DNA of 12,298 nt from Nonlabens sp. (GTDB lineage: Bacteria; Bacteroidota; Bacteroidia; Flavobacteriales; Flavobacteriaceae): contig JANQTO010000332.1 in assembly GCA_030731685.1 (NCBI GenBank), forward strand, positions 1,415 to 13,712. Reading direction: 5' to 3'. The notes under the pieces were generated by a model that was given only the letters and a program-made list of their open reading frames with translations, ran no database searches and was not told the origin of the DNA. Position 1 is the first letter of the stretch, and each line of letters opens with the position of its first letter. This document shows, piece after piece, positions 7,121-12,298 of this stretch. A program made the translations under genes and the position numbers.

Positions 7121-7552
7121 TTATGAACAAGCTATTTTATCAACACGTGTTGCGTGACGGCCGCCTGCAAACGTTGTATCGAGAAATGTCTCGGCCATGG
7201 CAACTGCTTGCGGTATGGACGTAAATCGTGCAGGAATACAAAGCACGTTTGCATTATTATGCTCTCGAGCAAGACTTGCTATTTCTTTAGTCCAGCACAC
7301 CGCTCCACGTACCGCAGCATACTTGTTAACAGTCATGGAAACACCTTGTGCACTACCGCATATAACTATACCTAGTTCAGCGGAATCGTTTTCAATATCC
7401 TGTGCTACCTTGTGTGCAAAATCAGGGTAATCTACACTTTCTGTGGTGTTTGTACCGTGGTTTGTAACCTTATGGCCACGCTCCTGAAGCATGGTAAGAA
7501 TAGCTTGTTTATAATCTGGTCCTGCATGGTCGTTACCTATGGATATGTTCAT
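7121..7552 (-). CDS. rpiB: Ribose-5-phosphate isomerase B
   Basis: RpiB interconverts ribose 5-phosphate and ribulose 5-phosphate in the non-oxidative pentose phosphate pathway, in the cytoplasm, usually as a dimer. The 143-residue length is normal for the family. The signature residues are present: NDHAG at 7-11 in the phosphate and substrate site, VDYPDFA at 40-46, the catalytic cysteine in ICGSAQGVSM (Cys65), and AREHNNANVL with His98 for ring opening. The classical CGTGIG motif is CGSAQG here, a change within the catalytic loop that keeps the cysteine. The ATG at 7550-7552 is the only sensible start. It is divergent from rnr across a 626-bp region, and a TAGTTTTG promoter motif on the minus strand at 7573-7580 would give a leader of roughly 14 bases. 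Confidence 0.95.
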   Translation of the reverse strand: MNISIGNDHAGPDYKQAILTMLQERGHKVTNHGTNTTESVDYPDFAHKVAQDIENDSAELGIVICGSAQGVSMTVNKYAAVRGAVCWTKEIASLAREHNNANVLCIPARFTSIPQAVAMAETFLDTTFAGGRHATRVDKIACS

Positions 7553-7572
7553 GATGTAGCTTTATATGTTTA

Positions 7573-7580
7573 CAAAACTA
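7573..7580 (-). promoter_or_regulatory. rpiB promoter -7 element (TAGTTTTG)
   Basis: On the minus strand the bases read TAGTTTTG, matching the Bacteroidota -7 consensus TAnnTTTG. The element lies 21 bp upstream of the rpiB start, with the transcription start expected about 14 bases before the ATG. A good -33 TTTG was not found at the expected distance. Confidence 0.55.
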
Positions 7581-7622
7581 GCATTTTAAAGCTGGTTAAA
7601 AGGCTATTAACACTTTCTGTTT

Positions 7623-7655
7623 TTAACAGCTTATAACCTGCTCACAGGCTGTTAA
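7623..7655. repeat. Bulged inverted repeat in rpiB-rnr intergenic region
   Basis: TTAACAG (7623-7629) pairs with CTGTTAA (7649-7655), and inside it CCTG (7637-7640) pairs with CAGG (7645-7648) around the loop CTCA, leaving a seven-base bulge on one side. There is no following T-run. The word TTATAACCTG at 7631-7640 recurs inverted at 7824-7833 as CAGGTTATAA. It lies upstream of the rpiB promoter, so it is unlikely to be in the rpiB transcript; it may be a protein-binding or origin element. Confidence 0.6.
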
Positions 7656-7882
7656 GAAAATGTAAAATAATTATGTTGTGTATGTAAAGTAAATAGTCCA
7701 TATGACTTTTAAAACGGATTTATAGCAATTTTAAGTAAGCTATTTTTTAGCTACTTGTAAGCACAAAACCGATGCTAATGAACAAGAATATTTCACCCCA
7801 TTTACTGTAAAATATGAAAACTTCAGGTTATAAACAGCTGTGTACAGAACTATCTAAAAAACATGTTACCAATACATTAACC

Positions 7883-7902
7883 TGTGTATAAACTGTGTGT
7901 AA
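7883..7902 (+). promoter_or_regulatory. Pair of DnaA-box-like words, 11 bp apart
   Basis: TGTGTATAA (7883-7891) and TGTGTGTAA (7894-7902) have the same orientation and starts 11 bp apart, about one helical turn, which would place two bound proteins on the same DNA face. The first fits TTATnCACA on the other strand; the second deviates at one further position. Confidence 0.4.
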
Positions 7903-8030
7903 ATGCTCATAAACTTATAAAACTTGTAAACCAATTTTTTAAATCTAAAAGTTATACCGCTATTCACACCACATAATAATAATCATTTATTTTTAGAAAT
8001 TTTAAAAGAAAAAAAGATGATTATATATAT

Positions 8031-8039
8031 TGTGTATAA
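8031..8039 (+). promoter_or_regulatory. DnaA-box-like word beside A+T-rich tract
   Basis: TGTGTATAA here is identical to the word at 7883-7891 and sits immediately right of the 60-bp tract (7971-8030) that is 90% A+T. That arrangement is typical of an origin unwinding region flanked by initiator sites. Confidence 0.4.
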
Positions 8040-8162
8040 CCTTAAAAACTTCAAACTCTTATACCGTATTTAAAGGTAATCTTAACAATCTAATCTGGAA
8101 TATTTTGTAGTACAAGCCATATCGTTAACGTAGCTTTTAAACACTACTTGCACATAATACAC

Positions 8163-8170
8163 TAACTTTG
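8163..8170 (+). promoter_or_regulatory. rnr promoter -7 element (TAACTTTG)
   Basis: TAACTTTG is an exact match to the Bacteroidota TAnnTTTG -7 element. It ends eight bases before the rnr ATG (8179), so transcription would begin around 8174 and the leader would be only about five bases. The position also argues against the GTG at 8170 as a start codon, because it overlaps the promoter. Confidence 0.65.
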
Positions 8171-8178
8171 TGCTATAT

Positions 8179-10374
8179 ATGAAAAAGAAGAATAAACCTA
8201 CTAAGACTAAATTGCTCAACCTTTCTCAAAGTGTTGTAAATGTCTTAAAGAAAGATGCAAATAAAACCTTTAATTACAAGCAAGTTTGCGCCGCACTGGG
8301 CATTACAGATACCAGTGGTCGCAATCAGGTAATTAAAAAATTACATTCCCTTAAATCAACTGGTAAGATAGAAGAGGTAGATCGTGGTGGTTACAAACTT
8401 GTAAAAGCTATAGATTACTACACCGGTAGAATAGATATAAGTTCCCGTGGAACAGGTTATGTTATTACCGAGGAACTTGAAGAAGATATTATGATACCTC
8501 GCCGCGCATTAGGTCAAGCACTTAATGGTGATAGGGTAGAAGTATACGTCTATCACCGTAGAAGAGGACAGCAGCCAGAAGGTGAGATTACTAGAGTTAT
8601 AGAGCGCAAGCGTACGGAGTTTGTAGGAACCATAGAAGTTCACGACAAGTTTGCCTTTGTAAAAGTGAGCGACCCTAAAGTGCAGAAGGACTTTTTTATA
8701 CCAGGCTCTAAAATTAATGGTGCCAAAGACGGTCAAGTTGTTCTCGTAGAATTTACAGACTGGAACGATAAACAAGATTCACCTACGGGTTCTGTAAAAT
8801 CCATCCTCGGTGACCCAGGAGAACATAATACAGAGATTCATGCAATACTCGCGCAATATGGTTTGCCTTATGAATTTCCGGTAGAGGTAGAGCAATATGC
8901 AGACAGTATAAATACAACCATAACAGCAGACGAGATTACAAAACGTCGTGATATGCGTGATGTGTTGACATACACTATAGACCCTGCAGACGCTAAGGAT
9001 TTTGATGATGCATTATCGTTTAAAAAGTTAGAAAATGGCAATTATGAAATAGGTATTCACATTGCAGACGTTTCTCATTATTTGCCTGTAGACAGTATTC
9101 TAGATGAAGAAGCTTACAATCGTGCAACCTCTGTTTACCTTGTAGATCGTGTAGTTCCTATGCTGCCAGAGGTACTTTCAAATGGAGTTTGTTCTTTGAA
9201 TCCGCATGAGGATAAATTGTGTTTTTCGGCAGTTTTTGAAATGGATAACGACTGTAAAGTGTTGAAACAGTGGTTTGGCCGTACCGTTATTCATTCTGAT
9301 CAGCGTTTTGCTTATGAAGAGGCACAACACATCATAGAAACTGGTGAAGGCATTATTCCTGAAGATATTTCGCTTTCGCGAAAGCGAACAACCATAAACC
9401 CAGATATCGTTGAAGCAACCTTAACACTTGATAGACTGGCCAAGAAAATGCGTAACCAGCGTATGGAAGATGGGGCATTGAGTTTTGACAAAACCGAAGT
9501 AAAATTCAACCTCAACGAAAGTGCAGAGCCTGTAGGTGTTTATTTTAAAACATCTAAAGATGCAAACAAACTCATAGAAGAATTTATGCTACTTGCAAAT
9601 CGTAAAGTAGCTGCTTTTATAGGAAAACGTGAACCTAAGCAAACATTTGTATATCGTATTCACGATGAGCCAAATGATGAAAAACTAGGCGCGCTTGCAA
9701 ATGTGGTGGTAAAATTTGGTCATAAACTAGATTTACGTGATCGCAGTACCGTTACAAAATCGCTGAACAAATTACTGGAAGATGTAAAAGGTAGTAAAGA
9801 GCAAAATATGGTAGATACACTTGCCATAAGAACCATGTCTAAAGCAGTTTATTCTACTCAAAACATAGGTCACTACGGTCTTGCATTTGATTATTACTCT
9901 CACTTTACATCTCCTATACGTCGATATCCTGACGTGATGGTTCATAGATTGCTGCAACATTATCTTGATGGTGGCAAGTCAGTAAGTGAAGGTGCTTATG
10001 AAGAAAAATGTAGCCACAGTACAGACATGGAGATTCTAGCCTCGCAAGCAGAGCGTGATTCTATAAAATACATGCAAATCAAATTCATGAAAGACCATGA
10101 CGACGAGCAATTTCTGGGCGTTATTTCAGGAGTAACAGATTGGGGTATTTATGTAGAAATAATCGCAAATAAATGTGAAGGCATGGTGCGTTTAGGTGAT
10201 TTAGATGATGATAGTTATGAGTATGTAGACGACCAGTTTGCGGTAGTAGGCCGTAAAACAAAGAACACCTATACCCTAGGCGACGAGGTTTATGTAAAAG
10301 TAAAAAATGCAGACCTTGTGAAGAAACATCTTGATTTCTGGATGGTGGGAAGTCGCGCAGCCGTAGAACAATAG
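8179..10374 (+). CDS. rnr: Ribonuclease R (3'-5' exoribonuclease, RNB family)
   Basis: RNase R is a processive, hydrolytic 3'-5' exoribonuclease that degrades structured RNA in the cytoplasm. A GTG at 8170 would extend it by three residues, but that lies in the promoter motif, so the ATG at 8179 (731 aa) is chosen. Domains in order: winged helix (about 8-65), cold-shock OB folds (about 75-215), RNB catalytic domain with the magnesium-binding aspartates of IDPADAKDFDDAL (Asp268, 274, 276, 277), CSLNPHEDKLCFS, RIHDEPND, and the signature YSHFTSPIRRYPDVMVHR (573-590), then an S1 RNA-binding domain from about 645 (FLGVISGVTDWGIYV). The lysine-rich C-terminal tail of the E. coli enzyme is absent. 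The palindromic repeat at 9369-9388 encodes SLSRKR (398-403) within a variable loop of the RNB domain, in frame. Two small genes follow at one-base spacing. Confidence 0.96.
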   Translation: MKKKNKPTKTKLLNLSQSVVNVLKKDANKTFNYKQVCAALGITDTSGRNQVIKKLHSLKSTGKIEEVDRGGYKLVKAIDYYTGRIDISSRGTGYVITEELEEDIMIPRRALGQALNGDRVEVYVYHRRRGQQPEGEITRVIERKRTEFVGTIEVHDKFAFVKVSDPKVQKDFFIPGSKINGAKDGQVVLVEFTDWNDKQDSPTGSVKSILGDPGEHNTEIHAILAQYGLPYEFPVEVEQYADSINTTITADEITKRRDMRDVLTYTIDPADAKDFDDALSFKKLENGNYEIGIHIADVSHYLPVDSILDEEAYNRATSVYLVDRVVPMLPEVLSNGVCSLNPHEDKLCFSAVFEMDNDCKVLKQWFGRTVIHSDQRFAYEEAQHIIETGEGIIPEDISLSRKRTTINPDIVEATLTLDRLAKKMRNQRMEDGALSFDKTEVKFNLNESAEPVGVYFKTSKDANKLIEEFMLLANRKVAAFIGKREPKQTFVYRIHDEPNDEKLGALANVVVKFGHKLDLRDRSTVTKSLNKLLEDVKGSKEQNMVDTLAIRTMSKAVYSTQNIGHYGLAFDYYSHFTSPIRRYPDVMVHRLLQHYLDGGKSVSEGAYEEKCSHSTDMEILASQAERDSIKYMQIKFMKDHDDEQFLGVISGVTDWGIYVEIIANKCEGMVRLGDLDDDSYEYVDDQFAVVGRKTKNTYTLGDEVYVKVKNADLVKKHLDFWMVGSRAAVEQ
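9369..9388. repeat. 20-bp perfect palindrome, copy 4, inside rnr
   Basis: A perfect inverted repeat centred between 9378 and 9379 contains the 16-bp core at 9371-9386. It is read in a different frame from the elaA copy, giving Ser-Leu-Ser-Arg-Lys-Arg, and falls between conserved blocks of the RNB domain where length and sequence vary in the family. Confidence 0.95.
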
Positions 10375-10375
10375 C

Positions 10376-10543
10376 ATGAAAACAAAACTATGTGCGACTT
10401 GTAATAAGGAAGATATAGTCTTGTATAGAGTACAAATAAAAGCTGGTAAAGAATGGATTTTCTGCTGTAAAACATGTACAGAAATTCACCAATCTCTACC
10501 AGCTTATAAATATGGTGGAACCTGGAAAGGTAAAAAACATTGA
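10376..10543 (+). CDS. Small zinc-ribbon protein (55 aa)
   Basis: This short gene starts at an ATG one base after the rnr stop and ends at TGA 10541-10543. The 55 residues begin MKTKLCATCNKEDIVLYRV and end YKYGGTWKGKKH. CATC (Cys6, Cys9) and CKTC (Cys31, Cys34; Cys30 also precedes) make a four-cysteine zinc ribbon with a 21-residue spacing, and the ending with YGGTWKG is a motif I recall from small conserved bacterial proteins. Zinc binding is inferred, and the function is unknown; nucleic-acid or protein binding is typical of such ribbons. Tight spacing to rnr upstream and to the lipoprotein gene one base downstream implies translational coupling in one operon. It is easily missed because of its length, but the cysteine pattern and packing support it as real. 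Confidence 0.82.
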   Translation: MKTKLCATCNKEDIVLYRVQIKAGKEWIFCCKTCTEIHQSLPAYKYGGTWKGKKH

Positions 10544-10544
10544 T

Positions 10545-10991
10545 ATGAGTAATTATCTATACATACTAGTTACACTGTTATTACTCGTTTCTTGCAAACA
10601 GGACACGTCTTCAAAACAAAATTTTGATTGGTTATTAGGTAATTGGCAACGCACTAATGATAAACCAGGTCGTACAACTTATGAGAATTGGCATAAGATG
10701 AACGACTCTATTTATAATGGTTTGGGTTATACCATGGTTGAAAATGATACTGTTTTCAAAGAGATATTATTACTCCATAAAGTACAAAGCACATGGACTT
10801 TGACAGTATCTGGCGTAAATGAGGAACCTACTTTATTTAGACTCAGAGATTTCAAAAAGAATTATTTTGAAGCGGTAAATCCCCAAAATGAGTTTCCTAA
10901 AAGTATCTATTATTACTATGAAGACAATCAGCTTAAAGCTAGAATTGCCGCTGATAGTGTAGAAATGTTATTTAGTTTTAAGAGGTCGTAA
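10545..10991 (+). CDS. Small lipoprotein, DUF6265-like
   Basis: The frame could start at a GTG-type codon at 10512, but that overlaps the zinc-ribbon gene; the ATG at 10545 (148 aa) follows its stop by one base and begins a lipoprotein signal peptide, MSNYLYILVTLLLLVSC, with lipobox LVSC and Cys17 as the lipidated residue. The mature part FDWLLGNWQRTN, YENWHKMNDSIYNGLGYTM, and FEAVNPQNEFPKSIYYYY resembles the DUF6265 (lipocalin-like beta-barrel) family: the opening Trp-Leu-x-Gly-x-Trp and the N-PQNEFP-type end are the visible features. It is probably anchored in the outer or inner membrane facing the periplasm; ligand and function are unknown. Its connection to rnr may be only co-transcription. 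Confidence 0.78.
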   Translation: MSNYLYILVTLLLLVSCKQDTSSKQNFDWLLGNWQRTNDKPGRTTYENWHKMNDSIYNGLGYTMVENDTVFKEILLLHKVQSTWTLTVSGVNEEPTLFRLRDFKKNYFEAVNPQNEFPKSIYYYYEDNQLKARIAADSVEMLFSFKRS

Positions 10992-11226
10992 CTAACTAAG
11001 CCGCCTTATTATTTCAATTTAAAGTAATTTTATCGATTTAAATTACCTTTTAAAGATTATTATTTGATTCATCAGAACATTTTTATGTTTACATAAAATG
11101 CCATGCATATTTGCATTGTAATACGCTGCTAAGGTTTATTACTTGAGGCTGTTTTAGCATTTACCCTTTCCCTAAAAGTGTTTAAAAGCAACAATAGTTT
11201 TCAAAATTTATGGTTTTTGGTTAGTG

Positions 11227-11260
11227 AAAAGCAGGTTGAGGAGCCTGCTTTTTGTTTTTT
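11227..11260 (+). terminator. Intrinsic transcription terminator
   Basis: AAAAGCAGG (11227-11235) pairs exactly with CCTGCTTTT (11244-11252) around an eight-base loop, and the T-rich tract continues to 11260. This is the clearest Rho-independent terminator in the window. It most likely ends the rnr, zinc-ribbon, lipoprotein transcript, 236 bases beyond the last stop codon. Confidence 0.9.
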
Positions 11261-11285
11261 AGCAAAGCTTAGGTGTAACAAGTCC

Positions 11286-11293
11286 TAACTTTG
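11286..11293 (+). promoter_or_regulatory. Promoter -7 element of head-GIN gene (TAACTTTG)
   Basis: TAACTTTG matches TAnnTTTG and is identical to the rnr element. It lies 25 bp before the start codon at 11319 and just after the terminator of the upstream unit, giving an expected leader of about 20 bases. Confidence 0.65.
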
Positions 11294-11318
11294 TAGGTCT
11301 TTAGTCAAAACCATTTTT

Positions 11319-11990
11319 ATGAAAACTGCAATCACAGCAATACTCCTTTTAGTTGTCTCGTTTACACATGCACAAACTCCCATAGAGCTTACAATTCCGC
11401 AATTTAATACCATAAAGGTTTATGACCTTATGACCGTAAATCTGGTAAAGTCTACGGAAAATAAAATCATTATCACGGGAAGAGATGCTCAAGATGTGGA
11501 GTACGTACTTAAAAACGATTTACTTAAAGTACGTATGAAAACCGATAAGATTTTTGACGGTGGCAATACATTTGTTCATGTGTATTATACAAACATAGAT
11601 GTCATAGATGGTAATGAAGGCGCAGTGATTACATCAAATGAAATGATAGAACAGCCACAACTATCCATTATGGTTCAAGAAGGAGCTAGGGTGAAAGCTG
11701 GGCTTAAAATAGATAACCTTAAATTGAGGGCAGTTTCAGGTGGTATTATTGAAGCAAGTGGTACAGCTACTTATCAAGAAGTGGTTGTTAATACAGGCGG
11801 TATCATAGAAAACCATAAACTGGTCACAGACTATACTACTGTAAAAGTACAAGCTGGTGGTGAGGTAGAAGTTCATGCTACAAAAAGCGTAGATGTGAAT
11901 GTACGTGCTGGTGGTGATGTTATCGTTACTGGTAGTCCTGAAAAAGTGAGTAAGAAAACGCTCTTTGGTGGTAGCATTTCTATCAAATAG
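11319..11990 (+). CDS. Secreted head-GIN domain protein (DUF2807)
   Basis: This 223-residue protein has a signal peptide (MKTAITAILLLVVSFTHA, about residues 1-18, then QTP). The rest is a head-GIN domain: a beta-helix-like string of short strands with repeated Gly-Gly turns, as in VSGGIIEASGTATYQEVVVNTGGIIE and KVQAGGEVEVHATKSVDVNVRAGGDVIVTGSP (residue about 140 onward). Such proteins are common in Bacteroidota, are thought to be periplasmic or surface-associated, and have been named putative autotransporter adhesins; no enzymatic residues are known. No T9SS sorting domain or lipobox is present, so it may stay periplasmic. It has its own promoter and stands alone, 327 bp after the previous gene and 90 bp before the LysE-type gene. 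Confidence 0.87.
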   Translation: MKTAITAILLLVVSFTHAQTPIELTIPQFNTIKVYDLMTVNLVKSTENKIIITGRDAQDVEYVLKNDLLKVRMKTDKIFDGGNTFVHVYYTNIDVIDGNEGAVITSNEMIEQPQLSIMVQEGARVKAGLKIDNLKLRAVSGGIIEASGTATYQEVVVNTGGIIENHKLVTDYTTVKVQAGGEVEVHATKSVDVNVRAGGDVIVTGSPEKVSKKTLFGGSISIK

Positions 11991-12050
11991 TAACAGTAGT
12001 ATTTCTAGTTCTTTTATAGCTACCCCTAATCTTTTATAGTTTCATTTTCC

Positions 12051-12058
12051 TACCTTTG
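12051..12058 (+). promoter_or_regulatory. Promoter -7 element of LysE-type gene (TACCTTTG)
   Basis: TACCTTTG matches TAnnTTTG and lies 22 bp upstream of the ATG at 12081. Upstream, CTTTTATAG occurs twice with a 20-bp period (12011 and 12031) and may be coincidental. Confidence 0.55.
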
Positions 12059-12080
12059 ATAAAATAGAGGTAGAAATGAT

Positions 12081-12298
12081 ATGCTAGAGGACATAGTACG
12101 AGCGATACCATTAGGGTTTTTCATGGCATTCATGATAGGCCCTGTTTTTTTTGCCTTACTTGAAACAAGTGCCATTAAAGGTTTTAGAGCTGCGGTGGCT
12201 TTTGATATAGGTGTGATGATTGCAGACATTCTTTTTGTACTTGCCGCCTATTTCATGACCTCTTCCATTCTCGAGAAATTAAAGGATGATCCGGGACT
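12081..12298 (+). CDS. LysE family translocator, N-terminal part (cut by window edge)
   Basis: The ATG at 12081 opens a frame that runs off the end of the window with 72 complete codons; an ATG five bases upstream meets an immediate stop and is rejected. The translation starts MLEDIVRAIPLGFFMAFMIGPVFFALLETSAIKGFRAA, followed by a second hydrophobic helix GVMIADILFVLAAYFM. The first helix with the GPVFFALLE motif, then a short loop, is characteristic of the LysE/RhtB exporter family, inner-membrane proteins with about six helices that export amino acids or related small molecules. The substrate cannot be inferred from this fragment. Confidence 0.85.
   Translation, partial: MLEDIVRAIPLGFFMAFMIGPVFFALLETSAIKGFRAAVAFDIGVMIADILFVLAAYFMTSSILEKLKDDPG

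Larger units (their letters stand above)
7553..8178. other. A+T-rich divergent intergenic region; candidate replication origin
   Basis: This 626-bp gap between divergent rpiB and rnr has no plausible gene. It contains two identical words TGTGTATAA (7883-7891 and 8031-8039; reverse complement TTATACACA, which fits the DnaA-box form TTATnCACA), a related TGTGTGTAA exactly 11 bp after the first (7894-7902), and CTATTCACA (7960-7968). Between the boxes, 7971-8030 is 54/60 A+T, suitable as an unwinding element. Genes from 968 to 7552 all run leftward and genes from 8179 to the end all run rightward, as expected beside an origin. Inverted repeats add to the impression. The reading is inference: A+T-rich promoter regions can carry such words by chance, and dnaA is not in view. 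Confidence 0.4.
10992..11318. other. Non-coding gap of 327 bp between lipoprotein and head-GIN genes
   Basis: No open frame of credible length or composition was seen on either strand. The gap is A+T-rich, carries small hairpins (AACAT TTTT ATGTT at 11076-11089) and a strong terminator at 11227-11260, and ends with a promoter for the next gene at 11286-11293. The stretch 10992-11226 upstream of the terminator is either a long 3' untranslated region or could hold a small RNA; the sequence does not decide. Confidence 0.6.

Noticed and set aside
8170..8178. GTG start for rnr three codons upstream of the ATG
   Set aside because: It overlaps the TAACTTTG promoter element, and the downstream ATG begins a normal lysine-rich RNase R N-terminus.
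12011..12039. Direct repeat CTTTTATAG, period 20 bp, before the LysE-type gene
   Set aside because: Nine A+T-rich bases repeated once can arise by chance; no further copies were seen.
1..12298. Mobile element, CRISPR array, or parS-type site
   Set aside because: No transposase, integrase, terminal inverted repeats with target duplications or spaced direct repeats were found; the palindrome does not match the TGTTTCACGTGAAACA parS consensus.

Overview
The window reads as a chromosomal segment from a marine member of the Flavobacteriaceae (Bacteroidota; a Dokdonia- or Nonlabens-like organism is my guess). The evidence is protein style and signals: two type IX secretion (T9SS) C-terminal sorting domains, a head-GIN protein, a Bacteroidota-type TonB-dependent receptor, promoters of the TAnnTTTG class in place of the sigma70 -10 box, A+T-rich intergenic DNA, and a repeated palindrome with core CGCTTTCGCGAAAGCG. 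No tRNA, rRNA, CRISPR array or transposase was seen.

Left part (1-5806): a probable copper-handling locus. A TonB-dependent receptor C-terminus (+ strand) converges on four minus-strand genes read in the order MbnP-like protein, MbnH-like di-heme enzyme, YHYH protein, and arylsulfotransferase-like beta-propeller. The first two overlap and the third follows by 17 bp. MbnP and MbnH are known as partners: the di-heme enzyme oxidises tryptophan in MbnP to kynurenine, creating a copper site. Here the pair is joined by two T9SS-exported proteins and a neighbouring outer-membrane receptor, which suggests a cell-surface metal system without methanobactin synthesis genes in view.

Middle part (5825-7552, all minus strand): an ElaA-type acetyltransferase, two small conserved-looking proteins of unknown function, and ribose-5-phosphate isomerase B (rpiB).

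Intergenic 7553-8178: an A+T-rich 626-bp divergent region between rpiB and rnr. It holds two identical DnaA-box-like words (TGTGTATAA), related degenerate words, a 90% A+T tract and inverted repeats, with genes pointing away on both sides. It is a candidate replication origin, and it also carries the rpiB and rnr promoters.

Right part (8179-12298, all plus strand): rnr (RNase R), then a tightly coupled 55-residue zinc-ribbon protein and a small lipoprotein, a 327-bp gap ending in a strong intrinsic terminator, a head-GIN secreted protein, and the start of a LysE-family exporter cut by the window edge.

Four copies of the 16-bp palindrome lie across the window, two between genes and two inside the elaA and rnr reading frames, in different frames. 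This is a repeat family that the gene annotation does not explain.
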